From Emydura subglobosa (lineage: Eukaryota; Chordata; Testudines; Chelidae): a stretch of 64,000 bases of DNA. The notes below the pieces were generated by a model. The model was not told the DNA's origin. It saw nothing but the letters and a program-made list of their open reading frames with translations, and made no database searches. Every line of letters starts with the position of its first letter. Positions within the stretch are counted from its first letter, which is position 1. Position numbers and translations under genes: made by a program. The stretch spans positions 93,355,313 through 93,419,312 of the forward strand of contig ML679946.1 in assembly GCA_007922225.1 (NCBI GenBank), in the 5' to 3' direction. Shown piece after piece: positions 1 through 9,120 of this stretch.

Positions 1-1
1 C

Positions 2-94
2 AAGGTGCTGCAAATAATGAGGGATCAGTCAGACATGTTGAGGTGTCTTGTAGAGCTTCAGGAAGAGCACCGACAGGATAGACTCCCTCTGTAG
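2..94 (+). pseudogene. MYB/SANT-like Harbinger partner protein, C-terminal fragment
   Basis: Frame 2 from the window edge encodes 30 residues ending in a stop: a helical, Gln/Glu/Leu-rich segment including MRDQSDMLRCLVELQEEH. This resembles the C-terminal coiled tail of the second protein of Harbinger transposons, a MYB/SANT-like DNA-binding partner that helps bring the transposase to the ends. The stop at 92-94 looks premature: the family normally continues with a PLQ-type sequence, and the same frame reads PLQNSQ just after the TAG, which fits CAG to TAG decay. The DNA-binding domain would lie left of the window. The functional role is family knowledge; only the fragment is seen. Confidence 0.7.
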
Positions 95-346
95 CCCCTG
101 CAAAACTCTCAACAGATGCCCTGTTTCCTAGCCTCCATTCTAGGAGGAGGTTGAGCAGGGAGCAGTACATGCTCTACTCTACACAGGCTGAGGGGAGCAG
201 GAATAGGTGCTGGCCTCTAAGAATTGGGAATGTGGGTTCTTTGCTGTTTTCACAGACAATCTTGGTTCTGCATCTCCTAACAGCCCCCTGAGAATGCATG
301 CGAACCGGTAAATTATCTTCCTTCCCCTCCACTGTTAAAGATCAGC

Positions 347-352
347 AATAAA
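347..352 (+). terminator. AATAAA poly(A) signal of partner gene
   Basis: AATAAA follows the partner-gene tail on the plus strand, about 250 bases past its stop. It faces the minus-strand signal at 380-385. Confidence 0.6.
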
Positions 353-379
353 ACTTTACTGCTTTGAAATTCATGAGTC

Positions 380-385
380 TTTATT
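380..385 (-). terminator. AATAAA poly(A) signal of transposase gene
   Basis: TTTATT on the plus strand is AATAAA on the minus strand. It lies about 105 bases beyond the stop of the transposase frame and 27 bases from the opposing signal, the layout expected of convergent genes. Confidence 0.6.
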
Positions 386-490
386 TATTAAAAGCACAGG
401 GATGGGCGGTGTGGGAAGAGGGGGTACAGGCACAGTGCTGCAAAGGTGAGGGATGGGAAGAGAAGTCACAGCACAGATAAGTGATGCCCA

Positions 491-1440
491 TTACTGTGTC
501 TCATTACAAAAACAAGTTTTTAATGCTTCCTTAAGACGCAGCACTCCGTGATTGGCTCTCAGCATTGCACTGGTATCTGGCTGCTCAAAAATTGCGGCTA
601 GTGCATCTGCCTCCATGACCCAACCCAACGGGAACTTCTCCCCCTTTGTCTCACAGACATTATGGAGCACACTGCATGCAGGGATAACCATTGGGATGTT
701 GCTTTCACTCAGGTCTAACCTAGTGAGCAAACTACGCCAGCGCACCTTTAAACGTCCAAAGGCACATTCCACCACCATTCTGCACTTGCTGAGCCTATTA
801 TTGAACCACTTCTTATCGCTGTCCAAGTGCCCGGTACATGGCTTCATTAGCCAGGAGAGCAAAGGATACGCAGGGTCCCCAAAGCTCACTATTGACAAAT
901 CACCAATACTTATTTTTTGGCTAGGGAAAAAAGTACCTCTTTGCATCTTTTTTTTTTTTTAAAACAGACCTGAGTTCCTAAAGATGCACGCGTCATATAC
1001 CTTTCCAGACCACACCACACTGATGTCAGTGAAGTGTCCCCTGTGATCCACAAGAACCTGCACACCATGCAGAAGTATCCCTTTCGATTCATGTACTCTG
1101 TGGCAAGGTAGTCCGGTGCTAAGACAGGGATATGCGTGTCATCTATCGTCCTGCCACAGTTTGGGAACCCCACTGCAGCAAACCTGTCCACTATATCCTG
1201 CAAGTTTCCCAAAATCACTACCCTTCTTAGCAGAAGCTCATTAATGGCCCTGCACACAGAGTGATGGCCACTCAGTTCTCCACTGTAAGAGCAGGTCTCA
1301 AGTGAGTATTCATGCATTTCAGGGCTGGGGACAGCTCTGCAAAAAGTTCCATGAATGTGGCCTTCCACATACGAAAGTTCTGCAGCCACTACTCATCATC
1401 TCATACCTTCATAATGATGCGATCCCACCAGTCACTGCTT
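491..1440 (-). pseudogene. Harbinger (HARBI1-like) DDE transposase, broken
   Basis: Two overlapping minus-strand frames (1389-910 and 946-491) together cover the catalytic half of a PIF/Harbinger transposase, the nuclease that excises and inserts the element. Visible landmarks in order are FPNCGRTIDDTHIPVLAP with the first catalytic Asp, EYMNRKGYF, SFGDPAYPLLSWLMKP with the second Asp, and RMVVECAFGRLKVRW with the Glu, followed by the conserved SVLHNVC segment. All three DDE positions therefore survive. The gene is dead: the frame shifts after GYFCMV near 1070, an A/T run at about 948-960 introduces a stop and another shift, and the N-terminal helix-turn-helix region is shortened and carries stops around 1390-1410. 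HARBI1 is the host gene domesticated from this family; this copy sits inside a transposon and is not HARBI1. Confidence 0.85.
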
Positions 1441-1891
1441 GTTTCCTAGGACCAGAAGCGATGCTCCACTGACTGCAGCTGATGCGTGACAGCACGCAGC
1501 AAACGGGAATTGTTTCGTTCTATGGTTTAAAGTAGGGTAGACTGAGTTACATCCCAATATTCCACTCTGCGGCTCCTGTCTCGGCCTTCGAAATACTGCA
1601 GGATAAGTCGTCAGGTATTTGTGACGCTCGCAATGCTAGTGCAGAGCTCAGCGGACTCAATGCCTCTCTGGCAATGGCGTACACACTACAGAGATTGAAG
1701 GGTTTCGAAAAATGGTGCGAAAAACCATTTGTCTGTTTGTTTGGGACAAGAAGGGAGGGAGAAAGGAGGACGTTGCATCGTGGGAGGATGACAACCTTTC
1801 CAAAAGCTTCTGTGGCTAGTTGCACTGTGGGATAGCTACCCACAATGTACTGCTTTCATTATCAATCCAAGTGTGGCTGGTGGGGACGCAA

Positions 1892-1904
1892 CCCCCCCCC
1901 CCCC
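1892..1904. repeat. C13 homopolymer
   Basis: Run of 13 C within the Harbinger 5' region, likely length-variable. Confidence 0.8.
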
Positions 1905-2006
1905 GGTGCAATGAGTGTGATGTGATTACACTCCAATGACTTCCTAAGTTCAGAGGGTGAAGGTCAAATGAAATTAAATAGACTTCACCGCAGTGTAGAC
2001 ATACCC

Positions 2007-3163
2007 TAAAACATGTGGGTGAGTCACAGAGTTGCAGGTGACAACACAAAGCTATTTATAAAATGATTCAGGGATTTATACTCTCTAAAGTTACAGTAAT
2101 TGCAGAGACCACACTTATTCAAGCGGACTGGAGCATCTTTTTTGAGAAGGTCAGAAAGAGTTCTTTACACTAAAAATGTACATAAAATTCAACCTTACAT
2201 ATTCTACATAAGTAGCAGCTACTACATCAAGTAAATAGTGAACAAATATTCAATTTTTGCAAAATTATATATGAAATTAAAAATATTAAAATTATTTTTT
2301 GCTCTAGAGCAAAATATTTATTTTCTGTGGCCTTCAAAATGCAAGATATGTTATCCATTTTAAGGAAAGGTGTGGTTTTGGTCTTACACTCCTTATTTGA
2401 TAAATGCTTCTTTTTAGAAGGCAGATTCTTTTAAACAAAGGAAATAGCCAGCCTTGAATCAGCTAGTTTACTCCAGTGGATTTCTCCTCCTGAAAAAATC
2501 TTGTATTTCCTATTAATTATTGCTATTAGCTCTCTAACTTTGTTTGCGTGCACAAGAACAGGACAGGGCTGTCAGTCATGCAGTGACACATGCACTTGCT
2601 TGTTTGTACTAAAAGACCTCATGGTTCAGTTGACTCTAGTTCTTGACCCTTTTTAGGAATGTGGTTCAAAACCAATGCTGACAATGCGATATTTGAGTAT
2701 ATCATCGTGTCCCATATTACAGATGAGAGATCCCTTCTGCTTGCCCAGGTAGAAGTTAAGGTACCATGATGCTTTTTCAAAACTAGCAGGGAACATCCCC
2801 CACCTGCATGTCCTAATGTCAAGAGTCACCACTTCAGAAAGCCAGGTGCCTAGATCCAAAAGTGTGCAAGCTTTCAGTTACCTCAACAAATTGCTGCAGT
2901 GCTAGATTATAAAACAAGCGCTAAATTAAATCTTGTATACAGGAGAAACTATATAAAGCCAAACTAATAGAATTTGGTGTCTCCATTTCAAATACCTAGA
3001 CAAAACTTGACCACCGTGTTTTTCCAGATCCTTGGTGTAACTCTCTTCTTACAAGTTTAGCAAACTACTAAGTATAGCAAAGTATTTAAACTTAATTACC
3101 ATTCTTCCTCTCCATGCCACCTCTAGTAAAGGTTACTCAACCATTTCCCATTATAAAACCCTC
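2007..3163. other. No gene seen; AT-rich flank
   Basis: Between the Harbinger end and the next repeat I see only short frames with no recognisable motif and no clear repeat structure. Confidence 0.5.
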
Positions 3164-3298
3164 TTTTCAGTTGCTTATAATTTTGCCAAGCTAAATATTT
3201 GAGCTGAAATTTTCCATGCTGAGTGTTTGCCCCTGGGTGATTTATTTAAGTTTCAGCTAAAATAGTTCATCCGTCAGACTGAGTTCAGGGAAAAATAT
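3164..3298 (-). repeat. Unnamed dispersed repeat, copy A
   Basis: This segment aligns over about 130 bases with the reverse complement of 41638-41768. Shared blocks include cagttgcttataa, tttgagctgaaattttcca (one mismatch) and agggaaaaatat. The two copies lie 38 kb apart in opposite orientation, so this is an interspersed repeat. I cannot place it in a named class. Confidence 0.6.
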
Positions 3299-3599
3299 GT
3301 TGTTTTGCCCTCTCTGAAGGGAGGAGTATCCTGGATCATCTTTGCAGTACTATGTCACCATTCATTCCTGTCCATGGCTTTGCTCTGCCAATAAGCCCAG
3401 GCTGGTCGCCTCCCTGCATGATGTCCCACCATCTAGTCAGTAGCTGGCCACTAATTCCTACAAGCATTTCAATGAGAAGCTTTAGAGCCTCTATGAAAGG
3501 CCAGGCGCCGTTCTCTCTTCCTGTCTCTCCTCCACACTAATCCTAAACCCAGTTGTCCACCCTCCTTCTGGATTAAAAGCCTTCTCTTACAATCAGCTA

Positions 3600-3720
3600 G
3601 TTTGCTTTGCTACAGCTTGAGCTACAGGACAATCTATGCTGACATGCCGATGGTCCAGGGTTCAAACCCTGCAGCTGGGTCACAGTGAAGGGTTGTTCCA
3701 GTTGTATATATAACAGAATT
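3600..3720 (+). repeat. Possible tRNA-derived SINE fragment
   Basis: The block ggtccagggttcaaaccct resembles a Pol III B box (GGTTCAANCC type), with a weak A-box-like stretch about 45 bases upstream at gcttgagctacagg. No poly(A) tail or target duplication is clear, and no cloverleaf can be drawn, so it is not called a tRNA gene. Confidence 0.35.
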
Positions 3721-4106
3721 TGTTTTTACCTTTTTCATTTAAAAAAATTCAGTAAATTGCATACAAAACACTACATTTAAAGAACATGTTTTAGGTTGCA
3801 AAGACAAGGAATTGAAAAGTTAGGAAATGCCAGAGTTACAGTCACTTGTGCAATCATAATTCTGCTCCCTTGTGCCTATGCATTATCACATACTCCTTAA
3901 CTATATGATCACATACTATTTTTGCCACAGAACCTAACCTCTGCTTATTCAGTACACATGGTAAACAAACAAACAGGCAGAAATAAGGTTGCACAGGCAA
4001 GCGTATCTCCTAACTTTTGAGTGTTTAACTAAATAACTTTTTAATGTAGTTTTGGATATGTGATTTATATCTACACTGCAGGAAAGAACGGTTACCGGCC
4101 TTTCTG

Positions 4107-4310
4107 TTCTTCAAGATGTGTTGCTCATGTCCATTCCATGTTAGGTGTATGTGTGCCATAGGCATTGGTGCCAGAGATTTTTCCACCAGTGGTATCCGTA
4201 GGGTCGGCTCTAGTGCCCTGTGGGGTTGCACACATATGCGTCAGTATAAGGGGCGCCACCAGCCTCCCCTCCCTCTTAGTTTTTTCTTGCCGGAAGTCTG
4301 ACAGAGGGGA
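4107..4310 (+). repeat. DIRS terminal repeat (3' end of element)
   Basis: Inverted relative of 7240-7470. Shared stretches include agtggtatccgtagggt (left) against its near-identical inverted counterpart on the right, and gttgcacacatatgc. An internal hairpin is also visible: tgttgctcatgtccattcc at 4119 is mirrored by ggaatgcatgtgagcaac near 4327. Confidence 0.7.
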
Positions 4311-4519
4311 AGGAGGGTGAGTCATGGAATGCATGTGAGCAACGTATCTCGTAGAACAGCAGTTACGAAAGGTCAGTAATTGTTCTTTCTTCTTCGAGTG
4401 CTTGCTCATGTCCATTCCAGGTCAAGTAACTCACAAGCAGTGCCTCTGGAGGTGGGCCAGGAGTTCATGGATGTGCCCATTGTGATACTGCTCTGCCAAA
4501 GCCCACATCGTCCCGTCCC

Positions 4520-5160
4520 TGTTGAGCAACAGTGTAGTGGGACACAAAGGTATGGACAGACGACCACGTCACAGCTCTGCAGATGTCCTGTATCGGGACC
4601 TGAGCAAGGAAAGCTGACGCCAACACTTGGAGCTTTTGTAGAGTGAGCCGTCAGTGAAACAAGAAGTGCGACCTTCACCTGCTTGTAGCAGGCTCAGATG
4701 CAGACAGTAATCTAGGATGAAATCCTCTAGGATGATACTGGTAGTCCTTTCATCCGATTGGCAATCACAATGAACAACTGCATGGACCTGCGGAAAGGCT
4801 TAGTCCTATGAATGTAGAAAGCCAGAGCTCATCTGGCATTTACCGTATGAAGACGCCTTTCCTCACTAGAGTTGTGGGGCTTTGGAAGAAGACTGGCAAG
4901 AAAATAACCTGGCTGACATGAAACTGCGATATCAACTTTCACAGGAAGGCCGGGTGAGGGTGCAGCTGGACCTTATCCTTGTAGAACACCACGTAAGGGG
5001 GTTCAGAAGTCAGGGCCTTGATCTCTGAGACTTGCCTTGCTGAAATAATGCCACCAAGAAGGCTACATTCCATGATAGGTGTAGAAGAGAGCAAGACACC
5101 AAGGGCTCAAAGGGGGGACCAGTGAGCCTTGACAGGACCAGGTTGAGATCCCAGGGAGAA
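4520..5160 (-). pseudogene. Tyrosine recombinase (YR) of DIRS-like element
   Basis: Minus-strand translation in several frames gives, in order, DLNLVLSRLTGPPFEPL, SARQVSEIKALTSEPP, VVFYKDKVQLHPHPAFL, an AHSTKA motif (codons around 4634-4645), and VPIQDICRAVTWSSVHTF followed by SHYTVAQ. This is the layout of DIRS tyrosine recombinases, which insert the circular cDNA without a DDE integrase. The nucleophile Tyr (codon 4534-4536) is kept. HxxR appears as HSTK, an Arg to Lys change, and the usual SA(K/R)RV Arg site reads SARQV, so two catalytic positions seem lost. Frameshifts separate the blocks. Confidence 0.75.
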
Positions 5161-5550
5161 ATCAACTTTGTACTGGCGGGAAGAGCCTCTCCAGGCCCTC
5201 GAGGAATCTGGCTGTCATCTCATGTGAAAAGACAGATCTGCTCTGAACAGGAGAATGAAAGGCCAATATGGCTGCCAGGTGTACCTGAATTGATGAGAAT
5301 GCCAGACTTTGTTGTTTTAAGTGGAGCAGATATTTCAAAATGGACTGAACAGTTGACTTCCGCTCAGATGCCCGCTCAGATGTGCAGAAGGTGAAACGGT
5401 TCCACCTGGCCAGATAGGAGGCTCTGGTGCAGGGTTTTCTGCTTCCAAGCAGGACTTATTGGGCTTGCGTGGATCAGGCCTGTTCCTCAAGGCTTAGCCA
5501 TGCAGCATGCATGCAGTAAGGTGCAAGGAGGCTAGGTTCAGATGTAGCAG

Positions 5551-5769
5551 TTAACCGTGGTCTTGGGAAATCAGGTCTGGTTGGTTTAGGCGGCTCCAAA
5601 AGGGGGAGGGGATCACCATTAAATCTAGCAACATGCTGAACCAGGGCTGGTGAGGCCATGCCGGAGCAATCAAGATGACTTGCGCTCTCTCTCTCTTGAT
5701 CTTTATGAGGACCTTGTAAATTAGAGGGTTTAGCGGGAAGGCGTACATCAGATCCCTCAATCACAAAAA
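5551..5769 (-). pseudogene. DIRS RNase H/recombinase linker fragment
   Basis: The minus-strand frame starting at 5760 contains YAFPLNPLI, KRERAQVILIAPAWPHQPWF and PDLISQDHG. These match the segment that joins RNase H to the tyrosine recombinase in DIRS pol proteins. Upstream the frame runs straight into the MITE remnant at 5770-5903, and no reverse transcriptase motif (such as YxDD) is seen between it and gag. Confidence 0.7.
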
Positions 5770-5903
5770 TAAGCGTGGTGAGTGTGGACGCACGAGACCT
5801 GTGCAAACAGCATGGTGCGTACACGCTGCTGCGACTTCTAAAAATCGGTTGTTGAAAGTCGACTTTAAGTAAGTCGACTTCACTCGGCAGTGTGGACATA
5901 CCC
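5770..5903. mobile_element. MITE remnant inside DIRS element
   Basis: The right end ggcagtgtggacataccc, followed by TGA, is nearly the terminus of the Harbinger element at 2006. A left-side block gtgagtgtggacgcac is present, but no clean left terminus is visible. It replaces the stretch where reverse transcriptase should be. Confidence 0.55.
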
Positions 5904-5906
5904 TGA

Positions 5907-7101
5907 GTCAGGTGCCGGGCAAGTGGCCACTGTTGACCACTCTCTGAAGCCCGTGAGAGCGAATGCTGCATATATGACCCTGGGATGGGGAAACCCCCAC
6001 GGGTTCCAAAACTGCCATGGCATGGGCCATTGCCCCTGCAGCCATGCTCCTGTAGGGGGCCCCACGAGGAAGCTCACAGCTGCTGCAGTGGTCATCTGTG
6101 TCTTGGGCAGGGTCACTTCATCCCTTTCCGAATCTGAAGAGCCTTTCTTGATGACCACAGAGGTGCCGATATCTCCTCCACTTCCCCACAGTACTGGGAG
6201 GACTGGTGTCTCAGTACTGGGAAACAGTACCAGGGACCTGTGGGGCTGTGCCATGTGTCCAGAGACTGGCAGCTGTATTCTGGCGACAGATATCGGTGTG
6301 TCGGGGACCAGTGCTGCAACTCTGAGGACCGGTATCGTGAGTTCAGAGACCAGAGCTGTGAGTCTGACTGTTGGCGATCTGGTTCCGGGGACCAGTGCCA
6401 AGGGTCTGTTGATCGCTGGCAAGACGGCAACAGCCTGTGCGGGGCCAGAGAATGATTGCTGCGGTGGTTCCATCGTAGGTTTGCCTCTGGATGGTCCTGC
6501 AGTCAATGGTATCAGCAAGGGTCTCAGTGCAAGATCCTCCCTTCTCAAGGTGTCAGCACTATGGGAATCAATAGCAGGTCTTTGGCCGCTTGGAACTCCT
6601 TGGGTGTGGACAGTACCATAAGGCGTTGGGTGCCCCTGTTGCTCCTAGGAGTCAGTGGCAGGTCCAGGATTGGGCTGAGAACTCCAAGGATTGAGGCTGC
6701 CGCTGACCCAAATCCCAGCAAAGACAAGCAGCCCACGCTGGTATCGGTGAGCGCCCTCTCCTGGTATGCGTCTTCCTATGCTGCTTCTTTGGCACCGGAG
6801 ATGGCGATCGGTGCCAGGAGGAACTTGGTGCCGGAGGAGTGCTCTGCATCAATGCCCACGTACTCGGCACTGAATCTGAACAGCCTGGCTCAGAGGCTGG
6901 TCTAAGAGCCAACTCCATTAGAAGCGCTCTCAGCCTAATGTCCCGTTCTTTTTCAGTGCAAGGTCTGAACCCTTTACAGATCCTGCACTTACCTTGTACA
7001 GGAGTCTCTCCCAGGCACTTCAGGAAGCTGTGGTGAAGGTCACTCACTGGCATAGGCTTCTTGCACGACGCACAAGATTTGAAGCCCGGGGGCTGGGGCA
7101 T
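5907..7101 (-). pseudogene. DIRS-like gag, broken
   Basis: The frame opens at 7101 with MPQPPGFKSCASCKKPMP, then LKCLGETPVQGKCRICKGF and TEKERDIRLRALLMEL. The Cys pairs and the CLG core fit DIRS gag N-termini. The middle (about 6110-6430) holds degenerate repeats of roughly 30 bases with gaccggtatc-like cores, giving Arg/Tyr/Ser-rich peptide repeats in one frame. The distal part encodes a Pro/Trp-rich stretch with FWNPWGFPHPR. The frame changes several times (7101-6652, then 6548-5880 in other frames), so no intact protein remains. Gag would coat the RNA in particles; that role is family inference. Confidence 0.65.
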
Positions 7102-7239
7102 GCCCTGTCCCTGGAGCTATGTCCCCCATAGGGTTGTATCTACCATATAACAGGTAAACTAAGAGCTAAACTAACTAACTAACTTTTTAACTATGTACAC
7201 TACTACTACCAAATAAACCTACACTGGATTAGAAGAGCT

Positions 7240-7470
7240 TGCCAAAGCAAGAGGACGTTCTAGCACCATCAAGGGCGGTGAGAAGGAACTTGGTGGGAAG
7301 GGGAAGGCGGTGGCACCTGTTATATCGATGCATATGCACACAACCCCAGAGCTTATGCATTAGATTAGAGCCAGCCCTACAGATACCACTGCGGGAAAGA
7401 CCTCTGGCATCGGTGCATATGGTGCACACATCCCTGCCATCGAAGAAGGGTAATATTTTGCTGCATACTG
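7240..7470 (-). repeat. DIRS terminal repeat (5' end of element)
   Basis: Reverse complement resembles 4107-4310 over about 200 bases. The gag start lies 140 bases inside it. The flank at 7474 reads gatatgtgagattt, close to gatatgtgattt at 4055. Confidence 0.7.
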
Positions 7471-7835
7471 GTAGATATGTGAGATTTGAAGCCACATATC
7501 AAGACAACAGAACACCTAAAACAACTTAATTGTTTGCCTTCTTTTATATTAGTTCACCACCACTGAAAATGCCTTACAGATCTGAAATTTCAGCATTAGT
7601 TTTATGTTACCTCTTCTACTATCAGTCTTTGCGCAATATATTTTGTATAATAGATGTTGAGAGAGATGTGATAGGTCTGTAGTCTTAAAACTATAAACGC
7701 AGACATCCCTATTTTAAATATAAAAATATTCAATTTTAAGTGAAAAGCCATTCCATTTTCTCCCCAGTACTCAGACCCGTAGAATATAAAAAGAAAAGTT
7801 AATGGGCTTGTGCTTTAAGATAGAATAGTAGAGTA

Positions 7836-8495
7836 TGTAACAGGGAAAGAAGGGGCCGGAAGGACCTAGTAAAGGCTGTCTGGAAGCTAGCACAACATAA
7901 ATAGAGGGCGAAGCTGACCACACTCGGCTGAGACACACCTGGAAATGACCACAAGTCATGATGACTATGCAGAAATGCCCACTAATTATGTCACATGATG
8001 AGGCAAGCTGAACAAGTAAATTGATCAGCTTGAGGGTATTTAAACCCAAAAATTAGTCACACTTTGGACTGCAGCCCGCTGGGATCCTTGGTAGCTGGAC
8101 TGAGCCCTTCTATGAACAAGCAGCGTCCAAGGGACAGCTAATACTTCTTGGAGTCGACTCGGCCCAAAGGGCTTAGGGAAAGAAGTGCTTTTGTTAAAGT
8201 ATGAAAGTACATTTGCTTTAAGATAATTGAAAGTTTACAAAACGACCATCTGTCTGTAAGCACAAGAGGATAGATAATAGAATTGTGTACTGTGAAAAAT
8301 GATTACATATATGGTAAAATATTAGACCTATGTATTTTTATTTGGTTTCTTGTCTGTTGCAGTTATGTTCGCGCGCTTTATCTTCTATTGTGTAAATAAA
8401 TAAGTAATATTTTTTCAATCAAAGCTTTGTTCGCACTCTTGTTCGGTCACCCCTGTCTCCCGGCTGAGGCAACTCCTCTGCTTCCGGAACCCCAC
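7836..8495 (+). mobile_element. LTR-like sequence
   Basis: About 660 bases begin TGTAAC and can end CCCACA. A TATA-like tatttaaa sits at 8037-8044 and AATAAA at 8395-8400, followed by a more GC-rich tail: a plausible U3-R-U5 order. I found no flanking duplication and no internal retroviral genes, so the boundaries are guesses. It may be a solo LTR or an unrelated promoter-like repeat. Confidence 0.4.
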
Positions 8496-8787
8496 AACCC
8501 TGGAGCAAGAGCCTTGCAGGCCGCTTTGAGTCCACGAGGCCAAAATGGAATGTAATAATTAATCTGATCATGCAGACCTTACAAACAATAAAGAAACAGT
8601 TACTATCATAAAAAACCCTATCAACACCACCACTTAATATTTTCCTAATATAAAGGGTTGAGTCTCAGTGGACAAAACATTGATCTTTAAATTTAATTTG
8701 GATTCACTGAAGTGTAAAATGCTATTCTTTCACTATATGGAAGATAATTAACAGTCTACCAGCAAGAACACCTGAATAAATATTTAC

Positions 8788-8867
8788 CAATTGATGAGAT
8801 CTTCTTGATGTCTTAATGGAAAACTCCTACTCCTCACGGAGTTGATGTAGCAGCTTATCTTCAGAAC
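8788..8867 (-). other. Candidate spliced exon, minus strand
   Basis: Read on the minus strand, a strong acceptor (ttttgtttctctgttcag) precedes 80 bases that end at a GTAAAT donor. One frame is open throughout. Another reads SEDKLLHQLREE then a stop, which looks like a protein C-terminus. A host exon, possibly of the gene starting at the CpG island, is possible but unproven. I do not recognise the peptide. Confidence 0.3.
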
Positions 8868-9080
8868 CTGAACAGAGAAACAAAATTAAAAATAAATGAC
8901 ACATGGTCTAATTCAATCAAAATATCACAATTAATTTATATAAAACTTTAATGTACAGGAACAAATTTAAATTAATTACAGGTTACCAACTGTTTTCATG
9001 TCAAGAAATCAACATAATTATTCCATCTTAAAAATACAACACAGACATGGAAAGAGCAGCCCAGGATAGAGAGGGATGGA

Positions 9081-9120
9081 AGAACCTTGTTAGTGCTCGA
9101 AGAACCTTGTTAGTGCTCAA
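9081..9120. repeat. 20-bp tandem duplication
   Basis: agaaccttgttagtgctcga is followed directly by the same 20 bases with one change. Confidence 0.85.

Larger units (their letters stand above)
1..2006. mobile_element. PIF/Harbinger DNA transposon, right part
   Basis: The window opens inside a Harbinger element. It carries the two genes usual for the superfamily: the tail of a MYB/SANT-like partner on the plus strand and a DDE transposase on the minus strand, arranged convergently. The right terminus reads gcagtgtagacataccc and ends at 2006, followed by TAA, matching the 3-bp TWA target preference of Harbinger. The left end lies outside the window. Positions 1440-2006 hold no recognisable protein; they include the region upstream of the transposase and a C13 run at 1892-1904. 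Confidence 0.85.
4085..7490 (-). mobile_element. DIRS-like tyrosine-recombinase retrotransposon, internally deleted
   Basis: The element reads on the minus strand. About 210 bases at each end are inverted copies of each other, the hallmark of DIRS rather than LTR elements. Inside, in 5' to 3' order on the minus strand, are a gag-like protein start (7101), a repeat-rich gag body, the RNase H to recombinase linker (5760-5551) and a tyrosine recombinase (about 5160-4520). A full DIRS element also has reverse transcriptase between gag and RNase H; none is visible, and the gap coincides with a MITE remnant at 5770-5903. All frames are broken, so the copy is inactive. Confidence 0.8.

Noticed and set aside
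552..962. 136-codon plus-strand frame
   Set aside because: Antisense of the Harbinger transposase catalytic region.
3609..3690. tRNA gene
   Set aside because: Only a B-box-like motif is present; no cloverleaf or acceptor stem can be drawn.
5880..6621. 243-codon plus-strand frame
   Set aside because: Antisense shadow of the DIRS gag region, which has the recognisable Cys motif start on the minus strand.
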